Assembly (NCBI GenBank): GCA_037355855.1
Contig: CM074766.1
Location: 1,984,001-2,048,000 of the forward strand
Origin: Pseudo-nitzschia pungens
Lineage: Eukaryota > Bacillariophyta > Bacillariophyceae > Bacillariales > Bacillariaceae
Direction: 5' to 3'
DNA: 64,000 nt
Positions within the stretch are counted from its first letter, which is position 1, and every line of letters starts with the position of its first letter. Shown piece after piece: positions 33,660 through 44,072 of the stretch. Position numbers and translations under genes: made by a program. The notes under the pieces are model-generated. The model was not told where the DNA came from. It did not search any database and saw nothing but the letters and a program-made list of their open reading frames with translations.

Positions 33660-34458
33660 GATTCAAGTTGATACAATCTGCTTCCGGTAACTTCGTGTAT
33701 ACTAGTAATGAATAAATGTTGTGTCAGCTTTTCTTATTGGTATGTCTAGTGCTCGCTTCGAGTGTTGACCATCTTCAATTTCTTACTTCGTACACGATCT
33801 ATTCAGTGTGTTTCGGTTGGGGTATTAAGATGTGTCTGCGGGTCGAACGCAAAGGACACAGATTATCGTAACCTTACTGCAATAATTATTGTTCAAGATC
33901 GATTTCGGCTGCAGTTCTTGTCCCAACAAGCACAGCATCATCGTTTCATTCTCAATTTACTTCCCGTAGCAGCGAGAATCAGCTTAAAATCCATGGGAGA
34001 ACTTGAGTAAGGTTACTCGTACGAAGTACCGTACAGTAAGGTAATCATTACAGTACCATTTAACGGCTGACTATAATTCAAAATAACGATTATAACGTCT
34101 ATATAACGCTTAATTTCAGCTCCGAAAATCATTTTTTCCAAATTTCTTTTCTTCCAAAAATTCTCATCTTGTAACGATTTTGCTAGAAAAACGTTTTTTT
34201 AATGTCATCGTGTGAAGACCAGACGTTGACACAACATCGAACAAAAAGGAACAAAACAATAAAATTACCACGAATGAATTTGAAAAAAACTGGCAGGCAG
34301 GATTGATGCGAAGAAGATCTTCTAACTTCCATCACTTCCAGACGCTTCACGCTTTCGACGACAACAATATTATTGTAATATTCATCACCATCATCATCGA
34401 CAATACCATTGACTTGAAACTTGTGGACGAGCGAGGAAAGTCGAAAAATTCTACGAAA
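33660..34458. other. Divergent promoter region of the BEACH and OMA1 genes
   Basis: No supported gene. Motif copies at 33687, 33868 and 34003-34056 (GAGTAAGGTTACTCGTACGA and CAGTAAGGTAATCATTACAG). AT-rich further on, with an open run from ATG 34303 in frame with OMA1 that I regard as 5' untranslated. Confidence 0.5.
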
Positions 34459-36548
34459 ATGTCACTGAGCGCAATTTCTTCGTCGATTCATGGCATTCAA
34501 CGATTGGTTCGTCCCTCCGTCGGGATCGCAGGGCGAGGATTTTCGTCGTGGGGAAGGCATGTTTGTTCTTCGGGGAAACCATTCCCCGCGAGGCATTTTC
34601 TGCAAGGCCGGGCACGCGGTCGATCGCGAGGCTTTTTCGACTCGTCCGGGCAACGGCAAAGCGTCCAGAGCTATAAACCCAATCGCGTCCCCATCAAACA
34701 CGGCTCCGGAGGAAACGGAAACAATGGCCGCCGTCGCTACGAACACAAACAACACATTCCGACCTACGTGTACGTCGCGGGGGGCCTTCCAATCGTCGGA
34801 GGATTTCTCCTCTATCTCCGGTTTCAGGACTTTGCCCCATTGACGGGGCGTCGCCGATGGATCGCAACGCACCCCCAGACCGAGAAAAGCATGGGTGATC
34901 AGGTGAGTCTGGTCTCGTCTGGTCTTCTTTCGGTTCGTTTAGTCGAGTCGCGTTCCGGTAGATGGATCAAGATTTCATTCGATTCCAAACATGCCAATGA
35001 ACCGAAATTTCGATTTGATTGATGGAAGACGGAATCCACCGTGGAATGTCGGATGAAACAACGCGCCAACAAAATTGTGCAACACGAGGGCAATGCTGGA
35101 ATCCGATGAATGCCTCTCACGCAAAAATACTTTCTCGCGGTTTCGATTCTCGTTGTGGAATGCGATGGACGGAACCGTGGCAACGGTGCCGTTTGTCGGC
35201 TTTTGTTGCTCCCAGAACTATCGACAGCTCGTGAAGCAATACGGAAACAATATTCTTCCCGAGCACCATCCCGCCAACCAAGTTGTGGAACGAGCCGGCA
35301 GGAGAATATTTTTGGCAGCAAGGTACGTGCGTACACGTCCAACCAATGAATGGATGCAGTGGTCGTTTGCGACACAGAACAACCAACCAACACCCCTCCC
35401 CCAAAAAAAAAAGAATCGCGTTGAAATCGTTTGCTCATTGCTCGCGCATGATGTGTGCTTTGGATTCGATGCGATCCACCACAGGAGATTTGCAAAGGAC
35501 AACAATTTGACCTCCTTTGATGCAAACCATGTTACGTTTACCGTTGTGAATTCGGAGCAAGCAAATGCGTTTGTCCTCCCGGGGAATCACGTGTTTGGTA
35601 AGTTCGAAGCCATGTTGGTTGTGGGGCGTTTTGTCTGGATACTTTGTTACCATGTTTCGAAAGATACTTGTTGTTGATTGCGGTAGAATCGACGTTGTTT
35701 CCTTCAAGTACCTAACACCGCGATGCGCCGTGTCCATCATTCTATCGCTCGGTAGTGTTGACCGGCCTGTTCAAATATGCAAAGACCGAAGACGAAATCG
35801 CGGGCATATTGGTAAGTTCCAAATCATAGCAAGAATCTGTTTCGGTAGAGATCAATTCGATCCTGTACTACTCGCACCAAGCTCCAACAAACCAGAAGAC
35901 TACACAAAACGAAGAAGTCCGATGCATTGCACTCACACGAACCGTTCGAACCGTTTCAACAACCCACCGACCGACCGACCGACCACTTAATCCAAAACAA
36001 CGCTCGAAACGCAGGGACACGAGATGGCGCACAATCTCGCCCGGCACCAGGGGGAACGGATCTCGAGCAGCGTCGTGGTGAGCCTCTTGGGCTTTGCGAG
36101 CCTGCTGATCGATCCGAGCGGGAGCCTCTTGTATTGGTTCGCCCCCGCGGTCCGCCTGTTCGGCCAGCTGCCCAACTCGCGGGTCCAGGAACGCGAGGCG
36201 GACCAGATCGGCATGCGGCTCGCCGCGGAAGCCTGCTACGATCCGGGGGCGCTGAGCCGCGTCTGCGGCCGGATGGACGCGGCGGGCAAGAACGGGAAGG
36301 ACAGGAGCCTCGCCAACAAGCCGCCCGAGTTTCTGTCCACCCATCCCAGCGACGAGTCGCGGATTGCGGACATGCGACGGTGGCTGCCAGAGGAACGGAA
36401 GCGATTCGAGATGCACGGCGGGGAACGATGCCGGGAATTTCGCCGGCGGCTGGATGCCGCGACCCGAAACGAAAACGGAATGGCTCGCCCATCGTTTTTG
36501 GGTGCGACTCATCCCACGGGGTTGGTGGGCATGCCGTGTGCCGAATGA
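34459..36548 (+). CDS. oma1: Mitochondrial metalloprotease OMA1 (M48 family)
   Basis: Five exons (34459-34902, 35216-35322, 35485-35597, 35756-35811, 36015-36548), all phase-consistent, 417 residues. I chose ATG 34459 because it begins an amphipathic, Arg/Ser-rich mitochondrial presequence; an in-frame ATG at 34303 would only add a hydrophobic tract. A transmembrane helix (YVYVAGGLPIVGGFLLYL) precedes TGRRRWIATHPQTEKSMGDQ. The catalytic domain follows: NILPEHHP, EQANAFVLPGNHVF, the zinc site GHEMAHNLARH (HExxH), the third ligand region EREADQIGM and FLSTHPSDESRI. OMA1 is the stress-activated inner-membrane protease that cleaves OPA1-type substrates. The last exon is clearly GC-richer than the first four. 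Confidence 0.9.
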
Positions 36549-36813
36549 AGGGTGTGTCGTGCACACCAATGGAATTCTGTACGGTACAGTACTTTCGGAA
36601 CATCTCGGTACACAATCTTATGGCAACCATTGCTCTATAAAGTAAAGCAAAGCCAAGCCGTGGGATTGCTTGTCAATAAGTCGCAATCAAAATCCATACC
36701 ACTGGCACTCTCTATTCGAATTCGAATGCGTGTTCATAAAAGTCCGACACTAGTTGTTATGCTTCCGTAGGTCGAAAGGAATCGATTCCTCCGTGTGAAA
36801 TTCTCGTTGCGGG

Positions 36814-37938
36814 CTACGTTCGAAAGAAATCCAGGGTGGTGTGCATCGGCAGCAATTCGTCCAGACCGGGCCACACCGGTTGCCGGCTGCCGGAATACTC
36901 GTCCTCGGAATCGGACGCCTCCGGATCCTCGTCTTCCGGTTCCGGGGCATCGGCCCCGCCGGCAGCCCCGCCCGCCTTGGTTTGTTTCGCCCCGCGCCGG
37001 CGGCGTTTCTTCGACCCCATCAGGGATCGCTGCAGGTCGGTCTCGGCCCGGATCACGTCCATGACGACCGAATCGGTCAGGATGGGCTCCATCTCCCGCC
37101 GGGTGGCCTGGATCTCCCGTATTTTCCCGTACAGGTGCTGGTCGTGGCAGACGGGAAAGACAAAGTTCTGCGTCCCGATCGCCGCCGGGAGCGCCACGTG
37201 GGCGCTCCGGATCCGGCTGTCCTCGAAGAGATCGACGCCGGCCACCCCCACCCAGTCCCCGATCGGGACGCCCTTGTACACGATCTCGCCCCGTTCGGCG
37301 GCCCGGACCGCCGGATCCGGTGCCGGCTGGTTCTTGATCCTGGGTTCGGGCAGCGGATCGTCCCAGTAGTCAATGTCCCTCCGCGTTCGCTTCTTTTTTT
37401 CGCCGAAATTCGGTTTGTTGGCGGCCGGGGCCGGCTTGGCTGTTGCGCTTTCGCCGGCTGCGGCGGGAGACTTTTTGGAGGCAGCGTCACCGGCGTCCTT
37501 GGCCGAACCGCTCGGGTCCGCCGCGGCGGCGGCGGCAGCCGCGGCGGCATCCGCCTTGGTGGGCTTCTTTTTCTTTTTGCTGGCGGGTGCCTTGGTGGGC
37601 TTCACGAGCGCCGATGGCGGCCACTCGTACGGCGCCGGAAGGGGGGCCTTTCTGCGCTTTTCTTTCGAGACCAGCGGAGGGGGCGGCAGGGGGGGACGGT
37701 GCCCGTCGTTGAGGATTTCCTGGGAATCGCACGCCGCTCCCACCAGCTTGCTGATGTAGTTCGCCGTGAGCTGCGCCAGGAGCCGGGCCGATTCCGGGTT
37801 CACTTCGTGGACCGGAACGTCTCCGCAACCGTGCATGATCAGCGGCATGTCCTTCGAGAGGGCTTCCACGATCTCGGAGTAGGCTTCCCGGGACACCTTG
37901 TCGAAATCGAAGGAGCCCGAGCCGCTGTTGTACGCCAT
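36814..37938 (-). CDS. Unrecognised nuclear-type protein, possible histone-fold segment
   Basis: 374 residues from ATG 37938; the frame upstream to 38025 lacks an ATG. Residues about 10-80 are helical, with VSREAYSEIVEALSKDMPL, a HGCGDVPVHEV loop and NPESARLLAQLTANYISKLV. That is reminiscent of a TAF- or Bromo_TP-type histone fold, but this is weak inference. Then come PPLPPPP, Lys-rich and poly-Ala tracts, a conserved-looking central part (RRDIDYWDDPLPEPRIKNQ, YKGVPIGDWVGVAGVDLFED, FVFPVCHDQHLYGKIREI), an RRRRG basic stretch and an acidic tail (EPEDEDPEASDSEDEYSG). Nuclear location is likely from the Lys/Arg clusters. I cannot name the family. Strongly GC-rich. Confidence 0.6.
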   Translation of the reverse strand: MAYNSGSGSFDFDKVSREAYSEIVEALSKDMPLIMHGCGDVPVHEVNPESARLLAQLTANYISKLVGAACDSQEILNDGHRPPLPPPPLVSKEKRRKAPLPAPYEWPPSALVKPTKAPASKKKKKPTKADAAAAAAAAAADPSGSAKDAGDAASKKSPAAAGESATAKPAPAANKPNFGEKKKRTRRDIDYWDDPLPEPRIKNQPAPDPAVRAAERGEIVYKGVPIGDWVGVAGVDLFEDSRIRSAHVALPAAIGTQNFVFPVCHDQHLYGKIREIQATRREMEPILTDSVVMDVIRAETDLQRSLMGSKKRRRRGAKQTKAGGAAGGADAPEPEDEDPEASDSEDEYSGSRQPVWPGLDELLPMHTTLDFFRT

Positions 37939-38784
37939 GTTTTGGTTGTTGCGTGGTTGTTCGTTCGTTCGTTCGTTCGTTCGTTTGCTCGTCGCTCGAC
38001 TCTTGTTCTTTTTCGTTTTGTTCAACCTATCTCTGCAAGTAGGATTCGACTTCAGAACGAGCTTGGACCTAGTTGGCGTGGGACGTGGGAGTTAAAATAC
38101 TTCGTTGTAGTACAGGGACGAACCGGTAGGTAATTGTGGATTTTGAGATTGATGATTGATTCATTCATTCGCCGCAATCGGAAATCGAACGGGTTTCATT
38201 GTGGATGAGGAGGAACGGAGCTCGAGAGCGAAAGTAAGACTTACGGTAATCTTACGGTAAGTCTTACCTTACGAGTTGGACCAAACTTAAAATGTACTTC
38301 GTAGTAAACATACATACACACATACCGTATGATTCAGAGCTAGGGGTAGGAAAAGGCGAACGGGAATGCGCGAGTGCGTGTTGCACACGTGCCAGTCTCT
38401 TTGACGTTTGTCGTGATTAAAGTTCGAGTTCGACACGTCTCAAAATTGATTTTGATGAAGAACGAACGACAGTGATGATTTCTTCGGTTCGATCGAAAGA
38501 AAATTGCCGACGACTTTCGTTCCTGTTTGATGCATGCCGCGTTTGGTGTATCAATCAAAATAATGCATAAATGCAATGAATGCATGAAGGAATACATCGC
38601 AATTCTCTGCAGATTCGCTACGATCGATCGATCGGAGCTCACCGTTTTGCGAATCACACTGAACCGTCGCTCACTCCATCCTGCTACGAGTTGCACTTTC
38701 ATCAACTTCTTTAGCGCAGTCGGGCAGAGCCGGTCGGTCCCTCTTGCTACCGCAACGCACGCATCCGAAGAATCCTCCATCGTC
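37939..38784. other. Divergent promoter region
   Basis: A (GTTC)n run at 37960-37985. Motif copies at 38235-38300 (AAGTAAGACTTACGGTAATC and CTTACGGTAAGTCTTACC), between the minus-strand gene above and the MFS gene. An open run continues upstream of the MFS ATG at 38785 but has no signal of its own. Confidence 0.5.
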
Positions 38785-40468
38785 ATGTGTTCGTCTTCGT
38801 CTCCGTCGTCGTCGTCTTCATCGGCCGAGGCGTCCGGCGGCGATCCCCACCGCGGATCCAAAAAAGGAGGATGGAGCGCCCGGCTACCCCCGGAGGTCTC
38901 CCTGCCCATTCTCGTCTTCATCGACATGTTCGCGGTGGCCCAGGTGGTTCCGCTGTTGTTCCAGTACTACAAGAAAGCGGGGGTCGTCTCGGCGACGCAG
39001 CGCGAACTCCTGAGCTCGGTCTTTTCGGCCTCGCAGATCATCGGCGGGGTCCTGCTGGGCGCGCTGACCGATGCCAGGGTGCTGGGAAAAAAGACCATGC
39101 TGTTTCTCTCGTTCGGGGGATCCGCCCTGGCGTACCTCATGATCACCTACGGCGGGTTCACGGCGTTGATTCTGTCGCGGATCCTGGTGGGCCTCGTCAA
39201 ACAGACCATGACGGTGACGACGAGCCTGCTGACCAAGTGCACGACGCAGGAGAACCGAACGAAATACATGGGGCGGTTGGAATCGAGCAGCACGGCGGCG
39301 TGGATCCTGGGTCCGTCGATCGGTGCCCTGCTCTTCAAGTGTGCGTACCGTACCGTACCGATACAACACGACACGACACGACACGGCATGGCATGACATT
39401 GGTGCTGCTACTACTGCTCGGTTCGGTGCATTCGTCCCCGACTCCGCACGACGCGTGATTCTTTGTCCGTTCGAATTTGACTTCGACTCACACATTCTTT
39501 CGTTTCTTGGTCGGTAACGCACGGACTCTCGGGCTCTTTCGCATTCCGTTGCGCAACACGATTGGACGCCGGATGGGAAAACGACGACAGACGTCGACCA
39601 CAAGGCACCGGCATTGTTTGCTTCCTGCTTGTTTGTTCTGAACATGGTCTTGGCCGGAATCTTTTTGAACGGAAACCTGGAGGAAAATGCTTGCATGCAA
39701 GACGAAACCCAAACCGCTAGCACGACGACGACGAACGAATCCTCCGAGAAGAAAAGCGCCAGGGGGAACAAAAGTTTTTGGGAAAACGCCAGATCGTGTT
39801 TCAGCTCTCGATCCCTGGGTTCCGTGGTCGTGAGTCTCCTGATTTTCTCCTGGATGCTTCGAGCGACGTCCTACGCCGGGATGGGGTCCTACTACGAGGA
39901 CATGTACGGGTTCGAACCCCATGCGAGGGGGTACATCCAGAGTTACCAACGGGTCTGGGCGTTCATTGTGCAGTCGTCGCTCATCCAACCGGTTCTGGAA
40001 CGGGCCGGTGGGGAACGCCGGACCGTCTTTCTCGCGGCGGTCCTTCTCGCCGGATCGACGTTTTTCGAGGCCCGACAGAATTTTGTCGTCTTTCTGGTGT
40101 TTATTTGCCCGTCCATCGCCCTGAGCACCACCATGATGAGCGTGTCCCTGAGATCCCTGCTGACCCAGCTGGCACCCGGAGACGCGATCTTCTCCGTCTT
40201 TGCGGCAATGGACGTCTTGCAGAATGCCACGGCCGTGACGGTGCCCTTTTATCGCGCGTTTCTGTTCCGCGTCCTGAGTCGGTTCCACGACGGCGACAGC
40301 AGCAGCAGCAGCGGAGACCAGAGTGCCATGGAGGGCGATCCCGACCCCGTCACCTGGGTGTTGTGCGCTGGGTTGCACTGGGTGATCGCCTCCCTAGCGA
40401 TGCTTCGTTTGTTGCGAAACGAACGGACCGATCCGAAACCATTGGCGTCCGGTAAGAAAGAGTTATAG
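38785..40468 (+). CDS. Major facilitator superfamily transporter
   Basis: Exons 38785-39340 and 39591-40468, phase 1 (join gives LLFKYVDHKAPALFAS), 477 residues. A Ser-rich cytosolic N-terminus leads to TM1 (VSLPILVFIDMFAVAQVVPL). The MFS signature between TM2 and TM3 reads LLGALTDARVLGKK. Six helices precede the intron and a charged linker (about 45 residues, Thr/Ser/Lys-rich) separates the two halves, then six more helices follow. RYMGRLESSS-like TM4-5 and ILGPSIGALLF motifs resemble SLC22A18 and TetA-type drug:H+ antiporters, but the substrate is unknown. The intron contains a CGACA short tandem repeat near 39368. An earlier in-frame ATG (38527) exists but adds a non-signal leader. Confidence 0.75.
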
Positions 40469-40600
40469 CTGCTAACTACAATACCGTAGTGATGTTTCGT
40501 GTATTCTATCAATAAAAAATGTTTATTGGAAAACGAACATTGGACCTTGTTTGTCGTTTGTGTCGTGTCGCACCCCAAAGTACCAATGCTCCACTCATGG

Positions 40601-41710
40601 TTAGCCAGCCCGAAGCCGAATCGCGCGCGCACCGGTATCTTGGAGGCAATAGTTGAAGATCAACTTGTTCCAATTTTTGCCAGCCGTCTTGGCCTTTGCC
40701 GGTCCCGAGACGACAGACGCGCTCGCGCTCGAGCTTGCGCTCGCACCGTGAGAGTTCCCGCCGCTCGACCGGTCCCTCCACCCCCGCCCGTTGGGCGTCT
40801 CCGAAAAGACGAGCCGCCCGTGGGCCTCCCGCGAAAAGCCGGAACGGAGCGGGAGGACGTCGACCAAGGCGTCCACCGATTCTTCCAGCGCCCGCTCCCA
40901 GGGAACCAGCGTCCGGTGCAGCGCGTCGCTCGTCGCTTGCTTGCGGGCCATCCCTCCCGCACCGACCCATCCGCTGCGGTCGTCCCTTCCCTCGTTGCTC
41001 CGGACCGCGTGCAGCATCTGGTCCACGTCGCCGGAACACCGAACGACGAGCCCGCACCGAGAAACCGCCGGCCTCCGGCCGAGCCGGTTGATCAGGCTCT
41101 CGACGAAACAAAACACGAGTGTGTCGCCCAGAATGGATGCGAGTGCCGTGGCATCGTCGAGAATGATCCAGGACGCATCGGCATCGGCATCGGCACCGGA
41201 ATCCGGAGTCTCGCCCTCGGTTTCCCCCGGGGCACGATCGTCGGAAGCATCGACCCAGGCCTTGATGTCGTTGTAGACGGATGTTAGGTAGCTTTCTCCG
41301 TCGAACTCGCCCTCTTTGGCGAGTATCTGGTTCGAAATTTCCACGGCCAGACTGCGGATCCTCAAACCGCTCGAGCTCGGATCCTTGTTGTTGTTGTTCT
41401 TTCTCAGATAGGCAGCCCCGGCATCGCACCCCATTTTTTTCAGGGTAGATGCTACCTCCCGTTCCGTGGAACCCCCGCACGACAACCACAAGGCTTTTCG
41501 GGAGGACCGTTTCTGCTGGCGGTTCGGTCCTCTCGATAGTCCCGAAGAGAACGGCGATGGCACGGAAGATGACGACGAGAAGAGATGGGACGCCATTGTA
41601 GACAGAACGAAACTCCCGTCCGTCTCGATGGAATCGCTAACCAAGATGTTTCTCGGAACATTCGGAGACCAGGGGAGGACTTCCTGGAGAGGGATTGTAT
41701 TGGCATTCAT
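40601..41710 (-). CDS. Elongator complex subunit ELP6-like protein
   Basis: 369 residues from the ATG at 41710. The beginning has NVPRNILVSDSIETDGSFVL, then KALWLSCGGSTEREVASTLK and MGCDAGAAYL, in place of a RecA P-loop. Next are SYLTSVYNDIKAW, SWIILDDATALASILGDTLV, FVESLIN and GLVVRCSGD. This order (degenerate RecA fold lacking Walker A, a Walker-B-like ILDD strand) fits ELP6, which with ELP4 and ELP5 forms the hexameric tRNA-binding lobe of Elongator for wobble-uridine modification. Similarity is by fold pattern; sequence identity in this subunit is always low. Convergent with the MFS gene, 130 bp apart. Confidence 0.55.
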   Translation of the reverse strand: MNANTIPLQEVLPWSPNVPRNILVSDSIETDGSFVLSTMASHLFSSSSSVPSPFSSGLSRGPNRQQKRSSRKALWLSCGGSTEREVASTLKKMGCDAGAAYLRKNNNNKDPSSSGLRIRSLAVEISNQILAKEGEFDGESYLTSVYNDIKAWVDASDDRAPGETEGETPDSGADADADASWIILDDATALASILGDTLVFCFVESLINRLGRRPAVSRCGLVVRCSGDVDQMLHAVRSNEGRDDRSGWVGAGGMARKQATSDALHRTLVPWERALEESVDALVDVLPLRSGFSREAHGRLVFSETPNGRGWRDRSSGGNSHGASASSSASASVVSGPAKAKTAGKNWNKLIFNYCLQDTGARAIRLRAG

Positions 41711-42500
41711 AGTTGTTTCACCGAACAGCAAACTTTTCTTGCATAGGTTACTGGTTCCTCGACGATGCTGTCCCGGAAGCGAAGGAAGGAAGGAAGGAAG
41801 GCTTTCACGTTTCACGGCAACAACGACGACCTTGCACCCGCTATGATATTGTGTTCTTGTTGATTGAAAGAGAGTTGAGACGACATTCCGGAGGAAAATA
41901 ACCTTACTAAGGCTTACCGGTAGTCCGGCTGGAAACACCTTTACGGACAGACTGAACCTGTTGCCCGTACCCGTACGAATACGTAATTGTTAGTACGAAG
42001 CGCATTCCTTCATAATATCTGCTGTAGGTTGATAGCCAGACGTGGATGGAGAACTTTTCTTTCATCATTTCGTTCATTTTTTTTCTGTTGTTGATGGCGA
42101 TGGTTGAAGATGGACAGACGCTTTCGGTATTTTGACGTTGTTGCCGATGCAATAGAATACTAGCCGCCAGTTGATTTGTTGGTTTGACCCTACGACTAAT
42201 TACCGTAACCTTACTTGCACCGTACGACGTGAACGATTGCGCAATTCAGCACTACTGTACTCGTACCGTACTATCATTCTCAAAGACACAAACATCACCA
42301 CGCTTGTCAATAACCTTACGACTACAACATACGACAACAATATCGACGCAATAAATCTAGCCCAATTGCTTCGCTACCGTATAGTGAGAGAAGAGATAAC
42401 AAAGCACAGAACGAACGTTTTCCGGACAGAGAAACGTAATCACAAATCGGCCTTCCAACGCAACACGAATCATATCAAATCCAATCCAATCCATCACACC
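41711..42500. other. Divergent promoter of ELP6-like and eIF4E genes
   Basis: Motif copies at 41900-41925 (AACCTTACTAAGGCTTACCG) and 42200-42330 (TACCGTAACCTTACTTGCAC and AATAACCTTACGACTACAAC). An open run from 42171 into eIF4E has no ATG with better support than 42501. Confidence 0.5.
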
Positions 42501-43106
42501 ATGTCGGCCGCCTACAAACCCGGAGACGCCGAAGCGCTCCTCGAAGAAAACCTGCAATTGAACGCCAAGTGGACCATGTGGTTCGACAACCCACGCTACT
42601 CCGATCCCGACAAGGCTTGGAAGGACAATCTCACCAACTGCGGATCGTTCGACACAATAGAGGGTTTCTGGAGAATTTTCAACAACCTCAAACCGTCCTC
42701 CATGCTCTCGGTGAATTCGAATTACCACGTCTTTCGCGAAGGGGTGATACCGATGTGGGAAGATCCGGCCAACAAGGACGGTGGAAAGTTCGTTCTGACC
42801 ATCCCCAAGAAGGATTCGAAGAACGGGCGGTGCGACGAATGGTGGCTCTACACCGTCCTCGCCATCATCGGGGAGACACTGGACATGGACGGTGACGAGG
42901 TATGCGGGGCCGTCGTGTCCATTCGCAAGAATCAGGATCGCGTCGCCTTATGGCTAAAGAGCACCGACAAGGATCGGTGCTCAAAGATCGGGGCTCGCTG
43001 GAAAAAATGCTTGGAAATGTATCGGACGCCCCTGAGGTATCAAGAACACGCCGCGGCGGCCGCCAGCGGACGTTCCTTCCGAAACGAGAGCACGTTTGAG
43101 GTGTAG
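42501..43106 (+). CDS. eIF4E: Translation initiation factor eIF4E
   Basis: 201 residues from ATG 42501 (CACC before ATG, a good eukaryotic context). Cap-binding signature: KWTMWFDNP, FDTIEGFWRIFNNLKPSSML, the cap-stacking tryptophans at WTMW and PMWED, EDPANKDGGKFVLTIPKKD, DEWWLYTVLAIIGE and DEVCGAVVSIRKNQDRVALW. It binds the m7G cap and recruits eIF4G. The third canonical region (GRW in most class I factors) reads GKF here, so it may be a divergent class. Single exon. Confidence 0.93.
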   Translation: MSAAYKPGDAEALLEENLQLNAKWTMWFDNPRYSDPDKAWKDNLTNCGSFDTIEGFWRIFNNLKPSSMLSVNSNYHVFREGVIPMWEDPANKDGGKFVLTIPKKDSKNGRCDEWWLYTVLAIIGETLDMDGDEVCGAVVSIRKNQDRVALWLKSTDKDRCSKIGARWKKCLEMYRTPLRYQEHAAAAASGRSFRNESTFEV

Positions 43107-44072
43107 AGGAGCTGCTATGATTTTTTATTAAATAAAGTGAACATTCATGTCGAACTATAGAAAAATTGCAAGTTTTCGAACGCCGCTTCATCATAGTATC
43201 AGTGACGGAATACAGCACTTCTTCTTCGTCGAGTTCCTGTGAAGACAAAGAAGAACGTCACCGCACACAATTTTCAGCTTACTAATTTTGATATAATCCA
43301 TGGAAGTTTGGTTTGAAATCCCCTTGTCTATGTTCTTGTGGATAATGCGATCAGCTTTAGTGTAAAGTATCAACACTACCAGGAATAAGGGATCGACCAA
43401 AGGTTGGGAAATGGAGAAAACAATTGAAGCAGCAGCATTACTACTACTACTAGTACTACTACTACTTCTGTTATTGTTTGGCTAAGGGTTTGTCCACAAT
43501 TTAGTTTGTTTGAACCTTTATAACAGCATTGAGGTCACAAGCAATGTCAGTAACGCGAATAGCAATTTAATTAAGTCTTTGTTTTGTTGTACCGTAGAGA
43601 TGAGTAACCTTAATCATACCAGGTATTCATAGAATGCAGCTAGTAGTAGTAGTACTATTAGTAGAGAGCAAAAGTGAAGCCAACAAAACAATACAACTCA
43701 CTGACAGACCCAGAGAAACCGGTACGAGTAACCTTACGTACAAGTAGGAACTTTTTCCTTCCGTTGTTACCCTTCATTAGCTAACAATAAAAAAAGGTTC
43801 ACTAGACAAATTCTCGTCGCCCCCGTCCGATTTGAAGTTTTTCATTCCAACACCTCATCTTTTCTTTCTGATGCTTCTACGACAGATTGCCAGTTCACCA
43901 TCGACATGGGTAATCTTAACCGCAGGGGGAGAGAAAGACGAACGGAGCGACGACTGTTACCGAGACGACGGCGGACATAGACCTTATCGAAACGCAGAAG
44001 GACGAACGTTTCAAAACGACGAAGCGACAACAATTGAGCCGCGAGGCGATCAGCACAAAGGGCCATTCCAAG
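43107..44072. other. Intergenic spacer with microsatellite
   Basis: No supported gene. A TAC/GTA microsatellite occupies 43438-43467 and another 43642-43662. Motif copies at 43590-43625 and 43715-43745 (CGAGTAACCTTACGTACAAG) lie upstream of the ABC1 kinase. Confidence 0.5.

Noticed and set aside
34303..34458. Upstream in-frame ATG for OMA1
   Set aside because: It would put a hydrophobic Ile-rich tract before a normal mitochondrial presequence; the ATG at 34459 gives the expected start.
35868..36640. Minus- and plus-strand open frames of 220-237 codons over the last OMA1 exon
   Set aside because: Shadows of a GC-rich exon. Only the frame with HEMAH and EREAD motifs joins the upstream exons in phase.
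42171..42500. In-frame extension upstream of eIF4E
   Set aside because: The extension is unlike any eIF4E N-terminus, contains palindromic motif copies, and the CACCATG at 42501 is a good start.
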